A stretch of 38,564 nucleotides of DNA from Alistipes sp. (lineage in GTDB: Bacteria; Bacteroidota; Bacteroidia; Bacteroidales; Rikenellaceae), in assembly GCA_017398555.1 (NCBI GenBank), contig JAFQFV010000013.1, forward strand, positions 1 to 38,564. Reading direction: 5' to 3'. Under the pieces are notes generated by a model. The model made no database searches. It saw only the letters and a program-made list of their open reading frames with translations, and was not told where the DNA came from. This document shows positions 7,911 through 14,311 of this stretch, one piece after another. The first letter of the stretch is position 1. Every line of letters starts with the position of its first letter. A program made the translations under genes and the position numbers.

Positions 7911-8139
7911 AATAGACTATCGCGTGCAAGTTCAAGGCTTGCGATGGCGAGGGATTTGGAGTTTACTTGGCGTAAATGACAACTCCCGAGCTGAGCGTAA
8001 CGCAGAAATTGTGCGTGGAACAATAGACTATCGCGTGCAAGTTCAAGGCTTGCGATGGCGAGGGATTTGGAGTTTACTTGGCGTAAATGACAACTCCCGA
8101 GCCGAGCGTAACGCAGAAATTGTGCGTGAGAGTCTATTG
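7911..8139. repeat. Tandem pair of 107-bp repeats closed by a terminal inverted repeat
   Basis: Unit 1 (7911-8017) and unit 2 (8022-8128) are 111 bases apart and differ at one base (7992 T, 8103 C). Each contains small hairpins: GCAAG/CTTGC, GGAGTT/AACTCC and GCGTAACGC. Each unit starts with AATAGACTAT, and just after unit 2 the complement AGTCTATT appears (8131-8138), so the array can close as one large stem. It fills the space between prfB and the NamZ-like gene. Open frames across it arise because the 111-base period is divisible by three, and they are not genes. Confidence 0.92.
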
Positions 8140-8140
8140 T

Positions 8141-9251
8141 TTATTGACCGCCGAACTCCATTAGGTAAGCCTTAATAAACGCATCCAAATCGCCATCCAT
8201 CACTGCATCGACATTTGAGGTTTGGTGCCCTGTGCGGTGATCCTTCACGCGGCGGTCATCGAAGACATAGGAGCGAATTTGAGAGCCCCACTCAATCTTC
8301 TTTTTTGCCGCCTCGACAGCCTGACTCTTTGCCATACGCTTATCAAGCAGATACTGATAGAGCTTTGAGCGGAGGATGCGCATAGCGTTCTCCTTATTCA
8401 TAAGCTGCGAGCGAGTCTCTTGATTCTCAATAACATACGAAATCTCCTCGCCCGTATCCTCATCCTTAAAGTAGTAACGCAGACGTGCTGCCGTCTCGAC
8501 CTTATTGACATTTTGGCCACCCGCGCCACTTGAGCGGAAGGTCTCCCAAGTAACATTGGCAGGATTTACCACCACCTCGATACTATCATCAACAGCAGGG
8601 GTTACGGCAACAGAGGCGAAGGTTGTCTGTCGCTTATTATTGGCGTTAAATGGCGATAGGCGCACCATACGATGCACACCATTCTCGCTCTTGAGGTATC
8701 CATAGGCGAACTCGCCCTCCACCTCCATAGTGCAGGATTTTACGCCCACCTCGTCGCCCGCCTGATAGTCGAGCATCTTGACCTTATAACCGTGTGCCTC
8801 GCACCAACGGGTGTACATACGGAGCAACATATCTGCCCAATCGAGCGCCTCAGTACCACCTGCGCCGGCATTGATATCGACAATCGCGCCCATCTTATCC
8901 TCCTCGCCACGGAGCATATTACGCAACTCAAGCGCCTCAACAGCCTCAAGAGTCGCCGTATAGAGTGCATCCAACTCCTCCTCGGTAGCAATTCCCTCAC
9001 TGATAAAGTCGGGCATCATAGTAAGCTCCTCAACCTGCGCAGCCACCGCATCAAAATCGGTCAGCCAACTCTTTATACCGGCAACCTTCTGCAACTGCTT
9101 CTGCGCAGCCTCAGGATTATCCCAAAAATTAGGTTCGAGGGTCTTCTCCTCCTCATTTTGGAGGTCTATTTTTCTACTATCGATGTCAAAGACACCTCCT
9201 CAGCGTATCCAGACGCTTTATAATCTCTCTAATGCTTTCTGATTGTACCAT
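8141..9251 (-). CDS. prfB: Peptide chain release factor 2, expressed by +1 programmed frameshift
   Basis: RF2 terminates translation at UGA and UAA. The gene starts at the ATG at 9251 and reads 21 codons to CTT, then an in-frame TGA (9186-9188). Shifting +1 at CTTTGAC continues in frame from 9187 to 8141, giving a protein of 369 residues, the normal RF2 size. Visible signatures are RLSPFNANNKRQTTFAS, which contains the RF2-specific SPF tripeptide, and GAGGQNVNKVETA, which contains the GGQ peptide-hydrolysis motif. An SD-like AGGAGG sits three bases before the slippery CTT. Taken only from its first in-frame ATG (9094), the protein would lack about 52 N-terminal residues. It lies 4 bases downstream of the SpoU methyltransferase gene. 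Confidence 0.95.
9185..9200 (-). promoter_or_regulatory. RF2 autoregulatory +1 frameshift signal
   Basis: The minus strand reads AGGAGG-TGT-CTT-TGA-C. It is the canonical arrangement: an internal SD-like hexamer, a one-codon spacer, the slippery CTT and a poorly read TGA followed by C. Low RF2 favours the shift and synthesis of full-length RF2. Confidence 0.93.
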
Positions 9252-9255
9252 ATCG

Positions 9256-9789
9256 CTATTTACTTATAAATTTCTCAAAAAATTTCCAGAGTACCACGCC
9301 GCCACATACCGAGACGTTGATAGAGTGCTTTGTGCCCAGCTGCGGAATCTCAATCGCGCCATCGCACATATCCACTACAGCCTGATCTACACCCATCACC
9401 TCATTTCCGAAGACAAGTGCATACTTTTTCGTAGTATCAACCTCCAATTTATCGAGCATCACAGCGCCCTCAACCTGCTCGATTGACAGCACCGTATAAC
9501 CCTGCTCTTTAAGAGCTGTAACTGCCTCAGTAGTAGTCTGATAATACTCCCACGCAACGGTAAACTCTGCGCCCAATGAACTCTTGTGAATATCTCGTGA
9601 CGGGGGTGTTGCCGTAATACCACACAAGACAATCTTCTCGACAGCAAAGGCGTCGCCCGTACGAAAGAATGCGCCCACATTCTGTGCCGAACGGACATTA
9701 TCCAAAACGACCGTTACCGCCATCTTCTCCATAGCAGCAAACTGCTCAACTGTTGGTCTTCCAAGCTCTTGATTTGTAATTTTTCTCAT
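9256..9789 (-). CDS. SpoU/TrmH-family RNA 2'-O-methyltransferase
   Basis: The 177-residue product has the SPOUT (trefoil-knot) methyltransferase motifs. Motif 1 is VLDNVRSAQNVGAFFRTGDAF near residue 30, with the conserved N and R. Motif 2 is ALVFGNEVMGV near 128, and motif 3 is IEIPQLGTKHSINVSVCGGVVLW near the C-terminus. It should transfer methyl from SAM to a ribose 2'-OH in tRNA or rRNA; the target nucleotide is not evident. It lacks the N-terminal extension of RlmB-type enzymes. The stop is 4 bases before the prfB start, suggesting one transcript for two translation genes. A TATTTTTG element 8 bases upstream of the ATG implies a very short or absent leader. Confidence 0.9.
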   Translation of the reverse strand: MRKITNQELGRPTVEQFAAMEKMAVTVVLDNVRSAQNVGAFFRTGDAFAVEKIVLCGITATPPSRDIHKSSLGAEFTVAWEYYQTTTEAVTALKEQGYTVLSIEQVEGAVMLDKLEVDTTKKYALVFGNEVMGVDQAVVDMCDGAIEIPQLGTKHSINVSVCGGVVLWKFFEKFISK

Positions 9790-9797
9790 AATTGCTG

Positions 9798-9805
9798 CAA
9801 AAATA
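9798..9805 (-). promoter_or_regulatory. -7 element of the SpoU-prfB transcript
   Basis: The minus strand reads TATTTTTG (consensus TAnnTTTG), ending 8 bases upstream of the ATG at 9789. Transcription starting a few bases downstream would make the mRNA nearly leaderless. A clear -33 TTG is not seen. Confidence 0.5.
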
Positions 9806-9817
9806 AAAAATTTTATC

Positions 9818-9825
9818 TATTTTTG
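9818..9825 (+). promoter_or_regulatory. -7 element of the beta-barrel/glnS transcript
   Basis: TATTTTTG matches TAnnTTTG and lies 26 bases upstream of the ATG at 9852. A TTG at 9792-9794 is 23 bases upstream, slightly long for a -33 element. It is divergent from, and overlaps the region of, the minus-strand element at 9798-9805. Confidence 0.5.
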
Positions 9826-9851
9826 ACAGATATTTGGGACATAAGTACAAA

Positions 9852-10913
9852 ATGGGCAGAAAATTGGCCATATTACTCTTTGCTCTGGTCGCTTTTTGCA
9901 ACCTTTCGGCGCAAGAACTCCTCTTTGACGGGGAGCTCTCGACCCATTTTGACAATACCGAATATACAGGCAGCGGACTTGGCGACTCAAGGACCATATT
10001 TGCGGTGCGTCTTATTCCTACCCTCGACTATCGTTTCAGCAAAAACCATTCGGTAGTTCTTGGAGCTGAACTGCTCAAGGATTTCGGTTCAAGTCACTTC
10101 TTGGATGATGCTAAACTTGTGGCATACTACCAATTCCAGAGTGAGAGATATGGCGCCAATGCCGGCATATTCCAGCGTGACAAGTTGGTCGGCCACTACT
10201 CAAGGGCATTTTTCAGCGATGCTTATCACATCTACAATCCACTTGTGCAGGGTATAGCTATGCGCCACACAGGCCGCAGCGCCTTTGCAGAGCTTGTGGT
10301 GGATTGGGATGGTCTATACTCTCCTGAAGTTCGTGAGAAGTTCCGCATCTTGGTAGCGGGTGGCGGTAATTTTGCCAAAATTGGTTATGCGGGGGCATCG
10401 TTCTCGATGCAGCACTTTGCCAACAAATCGACCATACATGGAAATGTAGTCGATAATCTGTTACTCAACCCATATATCGGTGTTAAGTTCAACGCCTTCT
10501 TCGACTTTGATATTCGTTTGGGCGCACTTATCTCTGCACAGCGCGACCGTCAGAGCGATGAGGGTTGGATATTCCCTGCGGGTGGCGAGTTCTACTTCAA
10601 GATGAGCCGTTGGGGTGTATTTATCGACAACAACCTCTACGCGGGGGGGGGACTTACCCCGTTCTACAACACTATAGGCAAGGATGGAGAGGCGTATGCC
10701 GACAACCTCTACACTTGCGACCCATTCTACGGCACACAGCACAAGATATACAACCGCACAGGCATAGGTTACTGCCGCTCTTTCGCCTCAGACCGAGTGA
10801 GAGTAAAGGCAGAGATGGTGTTGCAATGTGACGGCGTGAAGATGTACTGCCAGCAACTTGTGGGCGTTTCAGCAACGATTGCTCCGATACTATACAGCAA
10901 GAAGAAACAATAA
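9852..10913 (+). CDS. Predicted outer-membrane beta-barrel protein, unknown function
   Basis: The 353-residue product begins MGRKLAILLFALVAFCNLSAQ, a signal peptide ending in the SAQ site common in Bacteroidota. The body consists of alternating hydrophobic/polar strands with many aromatic residues and ends in a strand-like segment (LVGVSATIAPILY), consistent with a barrel in the outer membrane. I do not recognise a named family. The start is the ATG at 9852; an in-frame TTG at 9834 would put six polar residues before the signal peptide. Codons 264-267 fall on a G9 tract (10643-10651), where slippage would cut off about 90 C-terminal residues including the last strands. glnS follows 23 bases later. 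Confidence 0.75.
   Translation: MGRKLAILLFALVAFCNLSAQELLFDGELSTHFDNTEYTGSGLGDSRTIFAVRLIPTLDYRFSKNHSVVLGAELLKDFGSSHFLDDAKLVAYYQFQSERYGANAGIFQRDKLVGHYSRAFFSDAYHIYNPLVQGIAMRHTGRSAFAELVVDWDGLYSPEVREKFRILVAGGGNFAKIGYAGASFSMQHFANKSTIHGNVVDNLLLNPYIGVKFNAFFDFDIRLGALISAQRDRQSDEGWIFPAGGEFYFKMSRWGVFIDNNLYAGGGLTPFYNTIGKDGEAYADNLYTCDPFYGTQHKIYNRTGIGYCRSFASDRVRVKAEMVLQCDGVKMYCQQLVGVSATIAPILYSKKKQ
10643..10651. repeat. G9 homopolymer inside the beta-barrel gene
   Basis: Nine consecutive G residues encode part of Ala-Gly-Gly-Gly in the 9852-10913 gene. Alternative glycine codons would avoid the run. In the sequenced state the frame is open. Confidence 0.93.
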
Positions 10914-10936
10914 AAGATAGACTAAAAATAGAGATT

Positions 10937-12667
10937 ATGACTACAGAAGTAACTGAGATCAAGGAGAAGGAGAGTTTGAACTTCATTGAGGAGATTATCG
11001 AGAAGAATATCGCCGATGGCGAGCCTCGCGTTCAGACCCGATTCCCACCGGAGCCAAACGGCTATCTGCATATTGGTCACGCAAAGGCTATCTGCCTCGA
11101 CTTTGGCGTAGCTGCTCGTTATGGTGGTGTATGTAACCTTCGTTTTGACGATACCAATCCTACAAAGGAGGATATGGAGTATGTAGATGCCATTAAGGAG
11201 GATATTCAGTGGCTCGGTTTCCAGTGGGGTGCCGAGTACTACGCATCAGACTACTTCCAGCAGTTGTGGGATTTTGCCATCCAGCTCATCAAGGAGGGCA
11301 AGGCATATATCGACGAGCAGTCATCTGAGGAGATTGCAGCGCAGAAGGGTACTCCAACCCAGCCGGGCACCGAGAGTCCATATCGCAATCGCCCTATCGA
11401 GGAGAGTTTGGAGCTGTTTGAGAAGATGAATCGTGGCGAGATTGAGGAGGGTAAGATGGTGCTGCGTGCCAAGATTGACATGGCAAGCTCAAATATGCAC
11501 TTCCGCGACCCTATTATCTACCGCGTAGTAAAGCATCCACACCACCGCACAGGTAATAAGTGGAATGCATACCCGATGTACGACTTCGCTCACGGTCAGA
11601 GCGACTATTTCGAGGGTGTGACACACTCACTCTGCACCCTTGAGTTTGTACCTCACCGCCCACTCTACGACCTGTTTGTGGATTGGGTAAAGGGCGGTAA
11701 GGATTTGGAGCACAACCGCCCACGTCAGTATGAGTTCAACAAACTCAACCTCAACTATACACTGATGAGTAAGCGTAACCTGCTTATCCTTGTAAAGGAG
11801 GGTCTGGTAAATGGTTGGGATGACCCTCGTATGCCGACACTCTGCGGTTTCCGTCGTCGCGGATACTCGCCTGAGTCTATCCGTAACTTCGTGGATAAGA
11901 TTGGTTACACCACATACGATGCGCTCAACGACTTTGCTCTGCTTGAGAGTGCCGTTCGTGAGGACCTCAACAAGCGCGCTACTCGTGTAAGTGCTGTTCT
12001 TGACCCTGTGAAGCTCGTTATCACCAACTATCCTGAGGGTCAGGTAGAGGCTATGGAGGCTATCAACAACCCTGAGGACCCAGAGTCTGCAACTCACACC
12101 ATCGAGTTCAGCCGTGAGCTGTGGATTGAGCGCGATGACTTTATGGAGGATGCTCCGAAGAAGTACTTCCGTATGACCCCTGGTCAGGAGGTGCGACTCA
12201 AGAACGCATATATCGTTAAGTGTACCGGTTGCGAGAAGGACGAGAGTGGCAAGATTACCACCGTCTATGCTGAGTACGACCCTGATACCAAGACAGGTAT
12301 GCCGGGCAGCAACCGTAAGGTGAAGGGCACTATCCATTGGGTAAGCTGCGACCACTGCCTCAAGGCAGAGGTTCGCCTCTATGACCGTCTGTGGAAGGTC
12401 GAGAACCCTCGTGATGAGATGGCTGCAATTCGCAAGGAGAGTGGCTGTGATGCACTTGAGGCTATGCAGCAGATGATTAACCCGAACTCACTCACCGTGC
12501 TTACAGAGTGCTATGTGGAGAAGTATTTGGCTGATAGCAAGCCACTTGGCCACCTTCAGTTCCAGCGCATCGGCTACTTCTGCCCTGATGCAGATTCGAC
12601 AGCCGACCACCTTGTATTCAACCGAACAGTGACCCTCAAGGACTCCTGGGCGAAGATTAATAAGTAA
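10937..12667 (+). CDS. glnS: Glutamine--tRNA ligase
   Basis: The 576-residue cytosolic class I aminoacyl-tRNA synthetase charges tRNA-Gln. The N-terminal nucleotide-binding motif RFPPEPNGYLHIGHAKAI (with HIGH) is at about 35-52, and the second signature appears as MSKRNLL near residue 277, the KMSKS equivalent. The segment GWDDPRMPTLCGFRRRGY is characteristic of GlnS and separates it from GluRS. The C-terminal half is the anticodon-binding beta-barrel pair. The length is close to bacterial GlnS (about 550). It sits 23 bases after the barrel gene and is followed immediately by a strong terminator. A direct GlnRS implies that this organism need not rely on the Glu-tRNA amidotransferase route for Gln. 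Confidence 0.97.
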   Translation: MTTEVTEIKEKESLNFIEEIIEKNIADGEPRVQTRFPPEPNGYLHIGHAKAICLDFGVAARYGGVCNLRFDDTNPTKEDMEYVDAIKEDIQWLGFQWGAEYYASDYFQQLWDFAIQLIKEGKAYIDEQSSEEIAAQKGTPTQPGTESPYRNRPIEESLELFEKMNRGEIEEGKMVLRAKIDMASSNMHFRDPIIYRVVKHPHHRTGNKWNAYPMYDFAHGQSDYFEGVTHSLCTLEFVPHRPLYDLFVDWVKGGKDLEHNRPRQYEFNKLNLNYTLMSKRNLLILVKEGLVNGWDDPRMPTLCGFRRRGYSPESIRNFVDKIGYTTYDALNDFALLESAVREDLNKRATRVSAVLDPVKLVITNYPEGQVEAMEAINNPEDPESATHTIEFSRELWIERDDFMEDAPKKYFRMTPGQEVRLKNAYIVKCTGCEKDESGKITTVYAEYDPDTKTGMPGSNRKVKGTIHWVSCDHCLKAEVRLYDRLWKVENPRDEMAAIRKESGCDALEAMQQMINPNSLTVLTECYVEKYLADSKPLGHLQFQRIGYFCPDADSTADHLVFNRTVTLKDSWAKINK

Positions 12668-12698
12668 AAAAAGAGCGACTCAAGGTCGCTCTTTTTTT
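12666..12698 (+). terminator. Bidirectional intrinsic terminator after glnS
   Basis: A7 followed by AGAGCGAC, loop TCAAG, GTCGCTCT and T7. The symmetric A and T tracts make it usable by glnS and by the convergent minus-strand barrel gene ending at 12726. Confidence 0.92.
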
Positions 12699-12724
12699 GG
12701 CTATTGGCTGTTGGCTGTTGGCTA
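12697..12724. repeat. Four tandem heptamers TTGGCTR
   Basis: TTGGCTA, TTGGCTG, TTGGCTG and TTGGCTA follow without gaps between the glnS terminator and the stop codon of the minus-strand gene at 12726. They are non-coding. Confidence 0.85.
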
Positions 12725-12725
12725 A

Positions 12726-13259
12726 CTAATACTTCTTACCGCCAAAACGAACGCCGAGCTTAACATATAGTGAAGAAGCTGTTTCTCTCACAACGAGTCC
12801 GCTATACCCCAATCCGATAGAGAGATTTTGTATATCGACACCTGCTCCTGTTTGGAAATAGAAACCTCCATAACCTTTCAAATTTGCCACACCGACAAAA
12901 CCACCTAAAGATACATTTACAAACGGGCGCGCTTTGGTCTTGGTAAGATAACTCCTCATATTTAGAGCTATAGGTATGTAACCGTCAAAACGGTAATATT
13001 GTCTATTAGCAAAATAGACTTTGTTAAATAATGAATGAAAACCTGTTTCAACACCCGCATAGAAATAGTCTGTGATAGCAGCCCCTACTGATGCATCAAC
13101 AATGGGACCTATTCCAATAACTTCAGGGCAGTAAACCAACCCCAAATTGAAATATCCCTGGAATTTAATATTGAGAGGTTTATTCTCAGCTGTTCCATTT
13201 TGTGCAGTTGCCACAAAGGCAGCAACTGTGCAGATAAGTGTTAAAAGAACTCTTTTCAT
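12726..13259 (-). CDS. Small outer-membrane beta-barrel protein, unknown function
   Basis: The 177-residue product has a signal peptide (MKRVLLTLICTVAAFVATAQ) followed by glycine/aromatic-rich amphipathic strands (IGIGPIVDASVGAAITDYFYAGVETGF, shown here by residues about 46-72) and a terminal strand SSLYVKLGVRFGG. This is the pattern of small eight-stranded barrels of the OmpW/OmpX size class. No specific family is recognised. Expression is probably controlled by the structured leader at 13316-13411, which ends in a terminator-like hairpin 57 bases before the ATG. Its 3' end faces glnS across a shared terminator. Confidence 0.72.
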   Translation of the reverse strand: MKRVLLTLICTVAAFVATAQNGTAENKPLNIKFQGYFNLGLVYCPEVIGIGPIVDASVGAAITDYFYAGVETGFHSLFNKVYFANRQYYRFDGYIPIALNMRSYLTKTKARPFVNVSLGGFVGVANLKGYGGFYFQTGAGVDIQNLSIGLGYSGLVVRETASSLYVKLGVRFGGKKY

Positions 13260-13315
13260 AATTTAAGTGTGAATTTTGATTAGTAAATGTTCTGTGCCAT
13301 ATTAAATATACGCAC

Positions 13316-13411
13316 AAAAAAAGCGCGGTACAATCTGTATCTCGCTCTGACAAGGTGTTTGGCGTAACCCGAGAAATCGAAACAACAGAAAGCCCGCGCA
13401 TACACGCAGGC
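13316..13411 (-). ncRNA. Structured leader/sRNA with alternative hairpin and terminator
   Basis: Minus-strand RNA. Hairpin H1 pairs GCCTGCG (13405-13411) with CGCGGGC (13392-13398). The same bases can instead form GCGCGG (13394-13399) with CCGCGC (13323-13328), continued inward by TCTGT/ACAGA (13385-13389 with 13334-13338) and TCTCG/CGAGA (13370-13374 with 13340-13344), directly followed by a T7 run (13316-13322). The two folds are mutually exclusive, as in attenuators or riboswitches. It lies 57 bases upstream of the small barrel gene. It could also be an independent small RNA. An overlapping short frame at 13186-13452 has no supporting features. I cannot assign it to a named RNA family. Confidence 0.6.
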
Positions 13412-13600
13412 ATTTCAATAGTCATTCCTATCTCTCTTCTTTTAGTCGCCAAACTTTAGTCAGAGTAGAAGCTATTAAAACGCTTTTCCAATATTTACAA
13501 TGTGCGTACTAAACTATACGCAATGTTTCATAGGCAGTGGTTTTATTATTACAAAGTTAATAATTCTAATTTATTATACCAAAAACATTCGAGGCGATGG

Positions 13601-14311
13601 TTAGCAGAGTATAAATATCGTTGGTCGTTTCTGGATATCCGGCATCGACCTCTCCTTGCGCCAAGTAACTACCGTGGCGGTGCGGATATACTCACTCTTG
13701 GAGGTGATATCGCAGGCGATACACAGGCGGGTTTCGGGTTGCAGAGTCTTAAGGAGTTGCTCCAAAAGTTTAACATTTCTATATGGGGCCTCGATAAAGA
13801 GTTGCGATTGGTGCTCTGCCTTTGCGCGTGACTCAAGGCGTTTGATTGTCTTACTACGCTCCGGCTCCTTTATCGGAAGATAGCCATTAAAGGCAAACGA
13901 CTGACCACTAAGGCCTGACGCCATAACCGCCATAAGTATTGAGGATGGGCCGACAAGTGGCACAACCTTAATATTATGTTTATGGCACAGCTCAACCACA
14001 GCCTGTCCCGGGTCTGCTACAGCGGGCACACCAGCCTCGGAGATTACACCTGCATTACGTCCCTCTAAAAGTGGCTTTATCATCGCAGCAATCTCGGTTG
14101 GGGATGTAGTATGCTCATTGAGTTCAACGAACGTAGCATCATCTATCGCACGAGCATAGCCACTCTTTGAGAGAAAACGGCGAGCCGAGCGGGTATTTTC
14201 TACAATAAAGTAGTCCAACGAGTCAAGTATAGCCTGATTTGCCGCAGGAGTGACATCAGCAACGGCAGTATCATCCGAAATAGGACAAGGTATAAGGTAG
14301 AGAGTCGCCAT
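13601..14311 (-). CDS. RsmI-like SAM-dependent (tetrapyrrole-methylase fold) methyltransferase
   Basis: The 236-residue product has the tetrapyrrole-methylase fold as used by RsmI. Visible are MATLYLIPCPISDDTA at the N-terminus, VENTRSARRFLSK near 38-50 (RsmI has AEDTR), GVISEAGVPAVADPG near 90-104 (RsmI SDAGTP...DPG), VVPLVGPSSILMAVMASGL and FNGYLP near 120-148. RsmI makes the 2'-O-methyl of 16S rRNA C1402. This protein is clearly divergent, so it may be a paralogue with another target, and no gene symbol is given. Its ATG shares one base with the stop of the murF-alr gene (TAATG at 14309-14313), implying translational coupling. Downstream lies a 340-base spacer with the structured leader of the next gene. 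Confidence 0.82.
   Translation of the reverse strand: MATLYLIPCPISDDTAVADVTPAANQAILDSLDYFIVENTRSARRFLSKSGYARAIDDATFVELNEHTTSPTEIAAMIKPLLEGRNAGVISEAGVPAVADPGQAVVELCHKHNIKVVPLVGPSSILMAVMASGLSGQSFAFNGYLPIKEPERSKTIKRLESRAKAEHQSQLFIEAPYRNVKLLEQLLKTLQPETRLCIACDITSKSEYIRTATVVTWRKERSMPDIQKRPTIFILC

Noticed and set aside
7911-8139. CRISPR array
   Set aside because: There are only two long, near-identical adjacent units with 4 bases between them, no spacers and no cas genes.
7924-8175. Repeat-protein-like frame (two copies of a 37-residue unit)
   Set aside because: It arises only because the repeat period is 111 bases; it runs into prfB on the opposite strand and lacks any coding evidence.
8141-9094. 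prfB as a truncated 317-residue protein starting at 9094
   Set aside because: The full-length 369-residue reading through the CTTTGAC shift restores the normal RF2 N-terminus and size.
11627-12355. 242-codon minus-strand open frame inside glnS
   Set aside because: It lies completely antisense to glnS, which has all synthetase motifs.
13186-13452. 88-codon minus-strand frame across the structured leader
   Set aside because: It overlaps the signal-peptide end of the barrel gene in another frame, and base pairing explains its conservation-like look better than coding.
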